A stretch of 64,000 nucleotides of DNA from Macrotis lagotis (Eukaryota; Chordata; Mammalia; Peramelemorphia; Peramelidae): positions 103,445,937 to 103,509,936 of the forward strand of contig NC_133665.1 in the NCBI RefSeq assembly GCF_037893015.1. Direction: 5' to 3'. The notes beneath the pieces are model-generated. The model searched no databases. It saw only the letters and a program-made list of their open reading frames with translations, and was not told where the DNA came from. Positions 31,468-44,700 of the stretch are shown here, one piece after another. How positions within the stretch are numbered: position 1 is the first letter of the stretch; the number at the start of each line of letters is the position of its first letter. Position numbers and translations under genes: made by a program.

Positions 31468-31609
31468 GTTTTTTTTTTTGCAAGGCAATAGGGTTAAGTA
31501 ACTTGCCTGAGGTCACAGAACTAGATAAGTATTATGGGTCTGAGGCCAGATTTGAACTCAGGTTCTCCTGATTCCAGGGCTGGAGATCCAATGTGCCACC
31601 TAGCTGCCT
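31468..31609 (-). mobile_element. Marsupial tRNA-derived SINE
   Basis: Starts with a T run on + and ends at gccacctagctgcctt, with gatttgaactcaggttctcc in the middle. Nearly full length. Confidence 0.75.
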
Positions 31610-31894
31610 TAGTTACTTAGTTCTTATCCTGTTTCTGCTTTCTCTACCAAAGACAATAGTCTCTAAACTGGGAAAGACAAAATAAAAGTGTCCAACAGAG
31701 AGCAGAGAGTGAAGATAATGAGGCAGATAGTAAGGGAGGCTGTAGATGCATTTGAGGACTTCAAGTTACCTGGTTTAGATAAAAGGATTGGGATGGGGTG
31801 GGGGTGGGGAGAAGGACTGGGAGGATTTGATTGTTGAGTCACTGTCTAATCCTCCAACAATATTAAGAATGAGCAAAGATCAAAGGATATATGC

Positions 31895-32032
31895 AGAGAG
31901 AAGAAAAGAAGAAGAAAGAAGAGAGGGAGAAAGAAGAAGGAAGAAGAAAAAGAAAGAAAAAGGAAGAAGGAAAGAAGGAGGAAGAAGAAAAGGAGAGAGG
32001 AGAAAGAAGAAAGGAGAAGAAAAAAGAAATCA
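31895..32032 (+). repeat. Polypurine GAA/GGA tract
   Basis: About 140 bp of near-pure purine immediately before the L1 fragment at 32040. Confidence 0.85.
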
Positions 32033-32039
32033 AAGCTAA

Positions 32040-33075
32040 AAATGCTCTAAACCACTATTTATTAGAGAAATGCAAATTAAATCAACTCTGAGATATCAGC
32101 TCATAACTATCAGGTTAGCTAACATGACAGAAAAGGAAAATGACAAATGTTGGAAGGGATGTGGGAAAACACTAATGCACTGCTGGAGTACACTGGTCAG
32201 ACTATTCTGGAGAGCAATTTGGAACTATGGCCAAAGGGCAATAAAACTATGCATTCCCTTTGACTCAGCAATACCACTATTAGGTCTGTAGGAAAAGGAA
32301 AAGAAACTATATGTACAAAAATTATAGTTTTTTTTTGTGGTGGCAAAGAATTAGAAATTAAGAGAATACCCAAAAACAAAGTAAAGACTGACAGACTGAC
32401 AGTCAGTAAATGACTGAAAGATTGCTTTCTGTTGGGGCGGGGGGGAGGGAAGTAAGATTGGGGGGAAAATTGTGAAACTCAAATAATATCTTTAATAAAA
32501 ATAATTTTTTAAAAAAAGAGGATACCCAATAACTGAGGAATGTCTAAACCTGTTGGATATATGATTGTTATGGAATAATTCTATTGTGCTATAAAAAAAG
32601 ATGAATAGGATGCTTTCAAAAACAAAAATAAAAATAAAAAAATAACCTGAGAAGACTTATGTGAATTGAGGCAAAGTGAAGTGAACAGAATCAGGAGATC
32701 TTAGTACACAGTGTATTATACAGGAGTGAGTATACAAAGTACATAGCAGTATTATAATGATGATCAATTGTGAAAGACTTAGCTATTCTCAGTAATACAA
32801 TGATCTAAGACAATTTCAAAGGACTCATAATGAAAAATACTATCCATCTCCTGAGAGAGAACTGGTGAACCCTGAGAACAGATTGAAACATACTTTTTTC
32901 ATTTTCTTTATTTTTCTTGCTTTCTTTCCGAGCATGGCTGATAAGGAAATATGTTTTGCATGACTTCACATGTATAATTGATATGTTATCACTTACCCAC
33001 TTATCACGTACCTGGGGGAGGGACTGGAGGGAAGGAGAGAATTTGAAATTCACAATTTTTTTTTAAAATGAGTTT
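32040..33075 (+). mobile_element. L1 3' part, sense, with an RTE-like insertion
   Basis: Covers the end of ORF2 and the 3' UTR: tagagaaatgcaaattaaat, ggctaacatgaca-like, ggagagcaatttggaactat, gtggtggcaaagaattagaa, then ctcataatgaaaaatactat and a ggggagg-like stretch before a T/A end. The reading frame is thoroughly broken. An RTE-like fragment interrupts it at 32374-32515. Confidence 0.75.
32374..32515 (+). mobile_element. RTE-like LINE 3' end nested in L1
   Basis: Carries ggagggaagtaagattgggg, aaaattgtgaaactc and an A-rich end. Flanked by aagagaatacccaa (32360-32373) and aagaggatacccaa (32516-32529), one mismatch in 14, while the L1 text continues smoothly on either side. Confidence 0.7.
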
Positions 33076-33164
33076 CAACCATTATCTTATTATGTAATCT
33101 TGCTATCTCTTATACTTTATGTTTCCTCCTTAAGGATATTTCTTTCTCATCACATTCAAATAAG

Positions 33165-33408
33165 ATCAATGCATACCATGGAAACAATGTAAAGACTATC
33201 AGACAGAATGGGGGAAAAATTGTAAAACTCAAAATTTTCTTAAAAAATGAGTTTTGGGGCGGCTAGGTGGCACAATGGATGGAGCACTGGTCTTGGAGTC
33301 AGGAGTACCTGAGTTCAAATCCGACCCCAGACACTTAATAATTACCTAGCTGTGTGGTCTTGGGCAAGCCATTTAACTCTATTGACTTGCAAAAACTAAA
33401 AAAAAAAA
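33165..33408 (+). mobile_element. RTE-like 3' end carrying a marsupial SINE
   Basis: 33165-33255 is an RTE-like 3' end (ataccatggaaacaatgtaa, aaaaattgtaaaactcaaaa). At 33256 a near-complete + strand SINE begins (ggggcggctaggtggcacaa) and ends in A's at about 33408. Confidence 0.7.
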
Positions 33409-34738
33409 GTTTCAAAATAAAGGAAAAAACAAAAAATGGGAGAGGGATTGCAGAACCTGAGAAGGGCAAATGAACCTCATTTCCTTTCTAGAGAGGGTTA
33501 TTAAATTAGGGGAGTGCTGGAGAGGTAGTTTACCTAGATTTTAGCAAAATATTTTAGAGTCACCTGCCATTTTTATAAAAAAAAATGGAGAGATGTGAAG
33601 TAGATGATTACTATTTAGGTGGTTCCGACTTGGTTGAATGGCTGTAGATTTGGACATGGTCCCTTCCAACTGAAGATCCATGATCTCTGGGAAGTCTAGA
33701 AGCAATAGCTGAATGACCACTTGCCAGGATCCATCTGTATGGATGTGTTAGATGTGTTGGAAGTAGGATTTGAAGTCAGATCATATCTCACCTGGTTCCT
33801 AGGGCTTGGATCATGAAGCCACCACCAACACACAGCTATTCAAAAGTCATGCACATCTGATCTCTTTTCAGAAATTCTATCCTGACTCCCTTCTGAGAAT
33901 CTGTACTAGACTCTGGGCTAGGGAAAGCTCTCCCAGATTTTTGAAGGACTTCGTTTTAGTCTTCACTCTGGTATTCACTCATTGGGTAACTTTGAACAAG
34001 TCCCTCCCCCCTTTTGGGATCTCAGTTTCTCCATCCATAGAGTGGATCAAATTATTTTCCCATGCAGTTATGCAAATGAAAGCTTTGCATAACTTACAGA
34101 CCTCACAGTTACTGAGGAGAGGACTGCACCAGAATATTATATGCTAAAAAAAAAAGGTTTTACACTAAATGATAACTCACTTTTCTATTCTATTTTTTTT
34201 CACAGTAATCTGTGAGGTTTGTAGGTTATACAAGCCTTTTTATTTGCTTCTCCAGGGTCACTTGGAAAGGATATAGAAGAGGCAAAATTTGAATCCAGCT
34301 CTCTGGATTTCAGTAGAAGACCCTTGGTCTGTAACAACTATTAACAATGTTTTTCTGAAGTACAGAAACAAGTGAATTTACCAGACATTCCCTCCCCTCT
34401 CAGCTGTAATCCAGTGAATGCCTTTCTGGCTCACCTGATAGCAATCCCCACTCTTACCCCCCCATCCTCTCCCTAACCCCCCCAGCAACATTTGAGGGGG
34501 GGTATATTTTATGCTGCTGGTCCCACATGTATATTGTTCCTTAATTCTCTGGTATCTCTGTCCTCTCGGAGGCAGCAGTTATATGTCTATCCCAGGAGAT
34601 GCCTCAGTTTGGGGGTGGGGAGGACTGTCCCTAAATAGGAAGCCCACTGAACCTTATTCAATCATCAGCTAAGAGAACTATGGAATCTTGTAATCAATTA
34701 TAGAATCTCAAGATCTCAGAATCTTGTTGCTCCAGAAC

Positions 34739-34744
34739 TTTATT
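34739..34744 (-). terminator. KLHL40: Candidate KLHL40 polyadenylation signal
   Basis: tttatt on +, i.e. aataaa on the KLHL40 strand, is the first canonical hexamer I see downstream of the KLHL40 stop, giving a 3' UTR of about 860 nt. The stretch in between includes two MIR-like pieces (34850-35000, 35330-35500), so the true end could be nearer. Confidence 0.3.
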
Positions 34745-35597
34745 CTTTTCCAAGATCTGTGTACATACATATTTTCAGTATATAACCCTTCATCACCCCG
34801 CCTCCCCCAAATCACAGCCTCTTCTGGGATGGGGGCTGGGCAACAAAAATCTTGCTATTCCTAATTTACAAATGAGGACCCTGAAACCCAAAGAGATTAA
34901 GTCACTTGCCCAAGGTCACACCATGAGTCAAGGACAGAGTCTAGACTGGAACCCAAGTCTTCTGCTTTGCCATTCCTACCACCCCCAGCCCAGGGTTCTT
35001 CAACAAAGGAGCAGGCAGTGTAAAGCACAAGGACCATCATACAATGGTCATTCAGTCCAATCTGGTGGATTGATTCCCTGAACAGCGGAGACAGCCAGCA
35101 GGATCTTGTGACTCATTCCTCTCTTTTCCCCAGCATGAAGCAGAGAGGGAGGCTGGAGAAATGAATGTCAGAGTCCCTCCATTGCTTGCTTCTTCCCCAT
35201 CTCTTGCTCAAGGTCATCTCTCTTGGGTCCAGATACTCCCTTGTCTGGTTCCTATCCTCTTCCACTGGGCTTCTAGTCTTGGGGATGGGGTGGAGAGACC
35301 ATGGAGATTTAGAAACAATTCTACCTATTTTAAAACAAAGTCAGTACAAGGATCATTATCCTCATTTTTATAGATGAGAAAACTGAAGCATTGAGGGGCT
35401 TCTCAATCCAACATCATATGGGTAAGAAGCAGAAGAGCCTAGATTTGAAGTGGTTCCCCCTGGTTCCAAGGCCAGTGACTTTTCCATGATACTGCCCTTC
35501 ATGTCCTCAAGGAAAGAACCACCTTCAATGTCCTCTACTGGGGCAGGGAAAGAAGAGCATCAGCCAGTTGGGGTCCCAAGGTTGACTTCCATGTCTA

Positions 35598-35709
35598 TCA
35601 CATCTTTGTCAGCCTCAGAACGTTGAGTCGGACAGGCAGGAAGGTGGCACTGGCTGCATAGGGAATTTCCCTCAAGACTCCTTCCCATTTCTTTTCTTCT
35701 TCATCATAC
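35598..35709 (-). CDS. KLHL40: KLHL40 exon 6 (terminal coding exon)
   Basis: Encodes residues 597-633: the split Arg, then [20 protein letters not shown] and a C-terminus NVLRLTKM followed by TGA. Acceptor ctcatgcag precedes base 35709. Almost identical to the human C-terminus. Confidence 0.95.
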
Positions 35710-38700
35710 CTGCATGAGAGGTACAGGGAGAAGAGAAGAGAAGGAGATGCATGGTGGTTAGAATCACAGGACCTCAGAAGTGGAAGAGATCCTGGACACC
35801 ATCTGGTCCAACCCAAATCTGAAAAAAGGGTGCTCTCTATGCTACATGGTCTTCCGGCTGTGGTCTTCAAGACCTCCAGGGAGGGAGAGACCACGCCAAC
35901 CCCTTGGGAGATCCATTTCATCTGGGCAAAGGTATAATAGAAGGAGAATTTTTTCTGGAATCAAACTTGAATTTTCCCCCTTACAGGCTCCACCCAGTGC
36001 TCCTAGGACTGCATTCCAAATCCATGCAGAACACATCTAATCCTTCATACAGCCCCTCAAATACAATTGGATCTCCTCAGGAATGCTTCCCCAAACTAAA
36101 CATCCCAGTTTCCTTCAACCCCTCCTTTTGTGGCATTATCTCCAGTTCTCCTTATGCAGATCTATCTTGTTGTGCAAATTAGTTGTTTGTTGTTCAGTTT
36201 GGTCGAACTCTTCATGACTTCATTTGGGTTTTTTTGGCAAAGATACATAGCAGAGTGGTTGGCCTTTTCCTTCTCCAGTTCATTTCCCAGAAGAGGAAAC
36301 TGAGGCAGACAGGGTTAAGTGACTTGCCTAGGATCACACAGCTAGTAAGTGACTTTGACTGGATTTGAACTTAGCACTTCCTGACTCCCAGGCTGGCTTT
36401 CTATCCACTGCTCCACCTACATGCCCATATGTTGCAAATAGCCATCTCCTATTTATCTGTTTTCTAAATTTAGATGTTTTATTATTATTATTATTATTTT
36501 AGGTTTTTGTAAGACAATGGGGTTAAGTGGCTTGCCCAAGGCCACACAGCTAGGTAATTATTAAGTGTCTGAGGCTGGATTTGAACTCAGGGACTCCTGA
36601 CTCTAGGCCCAGTGCTCTATCCACTGTGCCACCTAGCTGCCCTAGATGTTTTATTATTAACTTCTCTTAGAGCATTTCTAGTCAATTAAAGAAGATATCC
36701 TGCCAGATGAAAGAAAGAAGAAACTACAAGGAACCTAGACAATGTGGGTTAGAAGGATCTAGAAGAGTTAAGTCCTTGAGTCCTAGCTCTGACACCTACT
36801 AGTTTTGTAACCATGGGCAGATCAATTCATCTCTCTGAGACTCAGTTTCTTTTTTTAAATTTTATTTAAGGCAATGGGGTTAAGAGTGACTTGCCTAAGG
36901 TCACACAGCTAGGCAATTATGAAGTGTCTAAGGCTGGATTTGAACTCAGATCCTCCTGACTCCGGGGTGGTGCAGTATCCTCTGTGCCACCTAGCTTTTC
37001 CTCAAACCTCAGTTTCTTTATCAGAAAATAGGTATAATAGGATATATACTTACTTCTCCAAGTTGTTGTAGATACCAATGAGATTGTAGTTGTTCACAAC
37101 TTAAAGATTACTTGAATTTTAGTAGGCTGTAATTTCAGGTAACCTTTAAGGGTCTTTAAGGGTCAAAGAAATGGTAGACTCATGGCTGGATTTCAAGCAT
37201 GAGGGAAGGCCATTAACAAGGAAGGTCCTCTTTCTCAAAGAACTGCTAATAATTATATAGCACTTTAAAGTTTTTGTTTAACCCTTACAAGAACCCTGTG
37301 AGATAGATGCTATTACTAGCCCCATTTAACAGATGTGGAAACTGAGGCTAAGACAGAGAGTGACTTGTCCTAAGGTCACAGAACTGGTAAATATCAGAGC
37401 TGAGATTTGAACTCAACATGTCTGGCCTCCTCAGTATAGGTGACCGCTCTGCCCACCAGGCTGTCAAATTTAGAGCCGTCAGGGGTCATCGAGGTATACC
37501 TTCTTATTTAATGGAGTAATAAGACCCAGAAAAGGGAAGGGATTTGCCCAAAGTCACACAATGAGTCACTGACCAAGCTGGGATCCAAACCCAAGTCCCT
37601 GACTTGTCAACCAGGGCTCTTTTCCTTACAATCTACATGAAGTGAAAATCCTAATTTTATACTCAGAATAGGCAGCACTGGACCTGGAGTCAGGAAGCCT
37701 CTGAGTTCAAATCCGGCCTCAGACACTTAACTCAGACAAGTCAATTAACCTCTCTGTCTGCTTATTTCCTCATCTGTAAAATGAGGATAATAATAGCTCC
37801 TACCTCCCAGGATTATTGTAAGGAAAAAATAAGATAAAATGTCTAGTGCTATAGAAAGGCTAGCTAGGTATTAAAGCAGGAACACAGGGTGGGGTTTTGG
37901 GTTCCTTGTGGGGAGCTACCTAAAAACATTTATTTATAAACCAATTATTTAATTCATTATTTATGAAAAAAATGAAATTTTATTATCTTTAAAAGACTTT
38001 TAAAGTAAGAACCCACTCCTGTGATGCTCCATCTTGTTGAGGGCATAACTGCGATTAAGGTTGAGCCAGCAAGACACAAGACCAGGTACATTCACTGTCC
38101 CATTCATACAATGCAAGTCTTCCGCCCCATCTTTGTCTTCTGGCTTCTCTGGTTTCCTTCAAGTTCTAACTAAAACCCTACTTTTATAGGAAGTCTTCCT
38201 TGACCCTCTCTTATTTGTTGGTGCCTTTTTTTCTGTTGATTATTTCAATTTTATCATAATAAATAGCTCATTTTTTATATTGTTTTTGAATATTGTCTCC
38301 CCCACTTAACAGTGAGCTTCCAGAAAGCAGGGACTGTCATGTGCCTATCTTAGATAAACCAGAATTTACCTAGTACAGTGTCTAGCACTTAATCAATGTT
38401 TATTAACTGATCTTGTCCATCTCTGGCATTCTTTGTTTTAAGGCTGACATTTCCATGATCTATAGTCTAACATTCTTCCCTGTTCTGAGATTCTATGATG
38501 CTCAAGGTCCTTTACAGTTCAGATATTTGATATTCCAAAGACTCTTCCAATTCTGACATTCTTTGTTCAATATTCTAGGGTTCCATCTGACTTTGACCTT
38601 CAATGAATGAGCTGATCACTGGATCTGGGAAGAAAGGGGTTCCCATTCTGGCTGCCTCCTCAGTTTGGTGCCAGGGGAAGCTGGCTTCAATTTATTTCAA

Positions 38701-41700
38701 TTCATGCTGCATCCCATCTGCCCAATCCAGGAGACAATTTCAAACCTTCCAAAATTCCCTATGGCCCTACCCAACTCATCTTACCTCCATATGTCATTAA
38801 GCTCTGTAGGGACCAGCTCTCCTGACTCAGTTTCCAGGGTAGCAAAGCCCCCAATGGAATAGAGGGTCCCAGCCAGACTAACCAGACTGAGTGAGCTGCG
38901 TTCCTGGGGAAAGGCCAAAAATGGTTCCCACCTGGTGGAGAAAGCATAGAGATTATTGAGAGACTTTAGACACTATCTCTTCTAGTTCTCTTATTTTTCA
39001 GATGGGAAACTGAGACCCAATGAAGGGAAAGAATATTCCAGGGATCATACAATAGTAAGCATTGTAGTAGAGTCAGGATTCTAACTCCCAAACTCTAATT
39101 CCAAAACTTTCCTCTGTGCTATTCTGTTTCCTAATAAAAGGGAAATCCCTGGGGGAGAGGTGGCTCTCTGACCTCCCAGATACCTCAGGACAGGCCAAAT
39201 AGGGTATTTGGAGGCAGGGGGTTAGACAAGGAATCAGAGATTCACTCCCTCCACCCAATGTAATTACCAGATGCCACCAATCCCTAGGCACCCAGAAGTG
39301 CCACCCTCTGGGAGAGCTCATTCTCATAATCCTATCCCCTGAAAGGTCTAGACCTTGGATCTCAAAAGGACTCTCTCTTGGAAAGTTCCAGAGACACTAC
39401 AGCTGTAGCAAAATCCACAGCCCAAGGGTAGGATGCAATTTCAGGTCTCCAGGTATGACTCCCGCTGGAGACCCCATTCCCATTTCCTCCAGGGATGCTG
39501 ACTGGCCCATACTTATTATCTGCTATGTTGTACACTTCCGATGAACTGGTCAGCCCCGTGTTGGTGACCCCGGCTACCACGTAGATCTTGCCGTCATGGA
39601 CCGTGGCCCCAAAGAGGGATCGGGCATTCTGCATGGGGGCCAGTTCCTTCCACTCAAACTTCTTGGGGTCATAGACATATGTCTTATTCAGGCACTTCCT
39701 GTGGGAGAGAAGAGGCACCTGAATCACCAGGAAGGAGCCACACTGGGTGACGTTTTCTTGCCCTGTCTGGACTTTGCTCAGCTTAGTCCCTGTGTTCAGA
39801 ATCTCCTTTTTCTTCTTCAAGTGCTGAATTCCCAACCCCTCATTTCCAAGTCCAAATTAAATGTCACCTCCTCTGGGAAGCTTCCCCTGATTCATCTGAT
39901 TGATAAGGACCTTGTCTCTCAGACTTCTCCCAGATGTCTATTCTTGTATTCACACAATTATGTTTTTATAATAACTTTTATTGGTGCCTCATCCTCTTGC
40001 CTACAAGACTGGGAATTGCAGGAGGGCACCAATCAGATTTTAGCAGACCTTCACCAAGGCCCAGCCCAGGATCTGGGACACAGGTGCTCTATGGGTTGGG
40101 GTGCGGGCAAGAAAGAGTTCTCTGGATAGGATCCATAGGATCATCAGACTGGAAGGGATTCCTGAGGGGATCTTGGACTGTTTTAGTAGTCAACCCCAAC
40201 CTAGAAGTTAAAAACCTGGGGTGGGGTCAGGGAATGGGCCTCCAGGTATCTGATGTTAGGAAGCCTAATGGAAATAAGACAGTGGGCCTAATGGAAATGA
40301 GGCAGTGGCAGATCTGACAGAAATCAAGGGACAGCAGAACCACCTTAGAAACCTCCCTCTAAACCTTTCTGCCATCTATTCTGAGTCAGGCTGGTTTTCC
40401 CCCAACCTGAGGCCACCCTAGGTGAGTGTCTCTGGGCTAGAGCTGAGCCAGGAGAAGCAGGGCCCCAATCAGTTGCTAGGGCTTCTTAGGTTCCCACGCC
40501 CCTACCCCAAGAAACATGCCTGATCCATTCCTTTCCTCCCCATCCTCTCTTTTTCTCTTACAGTATTATTTTCTTTAGCCCCTTAGTCCAGAACCAGCAG
40601 AGGGGGATCTGTACTTCCCCCCTCTTCTATTTCTCCAAACCCCCAGGGCTATGGGGACCCCCAGCTTCCCTATCTGGAATAGAGGACCATGGGTGCTCAT
40701 GATGGCCTATCCCTGAAGGTCAGAGACTCTACCCTAAGTCCTTGCTACTGTTGGAAGCTGCCCCTCAGGTTCTTACCGGTCACTTCCTTTGCCCCCAATG
40801 ACATAGATGAGGTCCATGTAGGAGACCACAGCATGACCATACACTACGTAGGGCAGTGGGTCTGACTCACCCCATTTAAATGACCTAGAGGAGAGAAGGA
40901 CGGTGCATGGTCAGGATTTTATCTGCTTAGCCAGGGTCCCAGTGCAAGCCAGCATCTCACCCTTCAGACCCATGACAAACCCAGCTTCAGTTTCTGTAGG
41001 ACCTTGAGCTTTCCTATAACCACCAGGAAACCACAATTTAGATTTGCCCAATGTCACACTAATCACAAAATAGTTCAGAGTGGGTCTTAAATCTCAATGG
41101 TCTGAGGTCCAGTCTAGGGTCATGTAAGCAGAGTGATCAGCCTGGCTGCTCTCTTCATCCTGCCTAAGCCAGCCAGGCCTGTATGGTTCCCTCTTATCTG
41201 GGAGACTCCTCTGGCTTCCTATGTTTTCTCCATCCTTCAAGGCTCAAGTACAGTCCCACCCCTGAAAGAAAAATCTGAATCCCATCCCCCTCTGCCCCCA
41301 AGCTCATTCCAATTTGATTTCTCCCCATCACAGAAGGCTGGAGTCAATACTAGCTCTGATTTCTACAATGTTCTTTCTTGTTCTCAGTCTCATTTTTCTC
41401 TGGTTTAAGTTCCTGCTTCTCACCCCAGACTCCTCTTTTTTTTCCCCCAGACTATGAGGTCTTTGGGGACAGAGCCTAGACCTACTTCAGCTCTGTCTCC
41501 CCCACCTATAAGAACCCACCCTGCAAATTATGAGTTCCAGGAGGATTATTCTTCCATTGCCCAGCCCAGACTGAGCCCAAGTAGGAGCCCAGGATGTGAG
41601 ATCTTGGGACCAAAGTCTATCAACCTTGTCCCCAGTTTCTGACTTGAAGATGGATAAAGGTGGGCATTGGTGTGGTCCTAGCCCACAACTGCCTCAGTCT

Positions 41701-44700
41701 GGGGCAATTCCACCTGCCTCTGAGTCAAGTCCAGGTCAGGGGGAACAGGTACTAATTTGTTGCAAATTTGAGAACTAGATTTGCCTCCTTATAACTACAT
41801 GTTATTGTATTCTAGGAAAATTGTTCTTGACCATTTGTATTTTTTGGATCTCCCATTACATTCTCTTACCTTCCTTTGGGTTGGGGAGAAGAAAAGGGCA
41901 CCATTACTTAGCAAATTAGTAATTCCCATGGACTTGGTTTCAAGGATCCTCTGGTAAAGTCTTGGCAGCTCTGGGCATTTCAAAGCTATGGCAATGAAAC
42001 CCAAGCTTGGGGCAGGCCCTACCTATAAAGGCTTCCATTTTGGGCCCAGGAATGGACTAGCCTAGTTCTGAGAGTGCTGAGTGTGGAGGGTCTCATCACC
42101 AGAAAGTTGACCTTACCCTCCATCCAATGCTAGCCTCCAGTCTCACTCTCATACTAACATCCATTTGAACCCTAATTCTATGGGGTCACACAAAGCACTT
42201 CTACTTCTCTCTTCTCCGTGATAATCTCATACATATATATATGTTATATATATTATTATATATTATATATATTTGCATGTGTGATTTATACATACATATA
42301 TATATTTTCCCCAATTACATGTTGAAACAATTTTTAACATTTTTTAAGTTCCAAATTCTATTCTCTCTCCCTCCCTCCCCTCCCCCTTTCCTGAGACCCT
42401 AAGCAATCTCTTTGACAATCTTTAAACTATCTAAACATTTTGATCACACTGTCTTATGTCTACTCTTCTCCCAGATGAACACTGCCTTTTATTTCCAGCT
42501 TGGACTTTTAATAACCGTGTGACCCTAGGCAAATCACTTAACCTCTTATTTCTCTCATTTGCTTTTAGTCTCTCTGGAATATGGCTTCTGACCTCATCTT
42601 TCAACTGAAACTCCTCTCTTCAAAGTTATTAGTGTTCCCTTAATTGTAGAATCTAATAGTCTTTAAAAAAAACTTATTCTTTATTTCTCCACGAACTTTG
42701 ACACTGCTTATCACCATATTCTCCTAAATACTACTCTCTAGATTTGTTCTTTCTTTTTTGTTTTTGCAAGGCAATGCCCAAGGTCACACAGCTAGGTAAT
42801 TATTAAGTGTCTGAGGTCACATTTGAACTCAGGCCCTCCTGACTCCAGGGCCAGTGCTCTATCCACTGTGCCACCTAGCTGCCCCCCCTTTCTTTTACAT
42901 CATTCTCTCCTGGTTTCCCTCCTATCTGACTGCTCCTCCTGAGTCTCCAACTCTCTCTCTAGCTCCTATGTACATAGTCATGGGACAGTTGGGTGACTTT
43001 ATAGAGAAGTGAATTACTTCTATGTCATTACTATGACTTTCCCTCAGTCTCTTACTCTCCCCTATCATTCTCATCCCCCTGCCCCTCCCCCATGACCCCC
43101 TTACAGGCGGTCATAGCACATCACTGAGTCCAGGCTCTGCTCTCCCTCCTTGAGTTCTTTGCCACCTACGACGAAGATGGAATTTTCAGCCTCGCCCAAG
43201 CCAAATAGACAGCGTGGGGAAGGTAGGGGTGGCATGCCCATCCACTCGGAATCCAGGTGATCAAACTGAAAGAGATGGAACAGAATATAAAGGACAGCCT
43301 TTGTCCCCACCCCCTGTCAACCTTTTCCCCTAACCTGCCTGAGGAGCCCTTCTCTCCCTCTCCCATAGTTCCCTTTTCTCAGCAATTGATTCATGCCATG
43401 TTAATGGCATGGGGGTCTGTTAATGGGGGTCTGTCTCCATCCTAAACCCTCTTTTCTAAGCTTGGAGGGCTTAGAGTCAAAAATAATATCAACCCCCTCC
43501 CCCCAACACTTTTCTGTACTAAACATTTCCAATTCCTTGAAAGACAAGGCTCCAGTCTCTTCTCCATCCAGGTCACTCCTCTCTGGTCTCATTCCACTTT
43601 GTTAAGTTCTTTTCCAGTATATGAAACCTAGCCTTCCAAATGGAGTCTGACCAGAGCAAAGAAAAACAGAACTATTGTCTCCTTTGAGATTCACTTTAAA
43701 AACTTCTTCCCTAAACTCATTGATCCTCTAATTTAATGAGCCACACTTTCAACTCTAAAGACAAACTCCATTCCCCTCCTAGTTGACCTGGGATGATTCT
43801 GGGGCCATCCCTGCCCTCCCTGCCCCACTAAATGCCTCTAAAATGGAAGACAGCTGCCAGAAGCCAGTCCTGGTGAAGAAAAAAACTATTTATAGCTCCA
43901 GTTGGAGGAGGAGAGGGATGAACAGATATGGAGCTCAGGGAAAAGATATGGGAGAAGAGGGAACTTTTCTGGTAACTCTCACAAACTGAAGCATGGAACT
44001 TGAATTGATAACCTAACTGGGGTCAACAGCCTGGGGATGTGCTACCATCTTTAGCCAGACTTCCAAGCACTGTCTTGTGGAAGGGGGATTAGATTTGTTC
44101 CACTTAGCCACAAAGGACTGGACCAGCCAGTGATGGTAGTGGAAGATAGATTTCGGCTCAATAAAAGATGGAACCTTCAAGATTATTAGTTCCAATCCTC
44201 TTGTTTTATAGGTGAAAAAATTCAGGAGCAGAGAGGGAAGGGGACTTGTCCAAGGTCACACACTCAGCAGGCAGCAGTGCTAGGATTCAAACCCAATACT
44301 CTTTCTAGATTTTAGAGGGATTTTCTGTTTACTTACAGAATTCCCAGTGGTCCCTTCCAATTCAGAAAGACTACAATCTTGCAACTTCACAGCTTCCTAA
44401 CTGGTCTCTCCTCCTCCAAGTTTCTCCTGTTCTGAAACATCTTATACATCAGAGCCATCCCTAAGACCCAGTTATTCACCAGTCATTCTATTAAAAGGCA
44501 AGAGATTTGAATCTAGACTTCAGAGGATCTGACTCAAAACCCAAGTTATTTTTTGCTATGTGTTTCCAACCATGTTCTTACTATGTTTTACTATGTTGTT
44601 ATGTAGCATACTATGTTACTGTGTTTTTTATTATGTCGGAAGGTAAGTCCCTTCCTCTTTCCAAGTCTCAGTTTTCTCTTTCATAAAATGAGGGGGTTGG

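Larger units (their letters stand above)
35710..38784 (-). other. KLHL40 intron 5, retroelement-rich
   Basis: Holds a CR1-like remnant (35760-36180), a long-form SINE (36184-36425), a short-form SINE with a perfect 17-bp target-site duplication (36496-36642), another SINE nested in an older one (36855-36996), MIR-like pieces (37250-37640), an older + strand SINE (37660-37880) and an L2 3' end (38110-38410). No extra exon seen. Confidence 0.75.
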
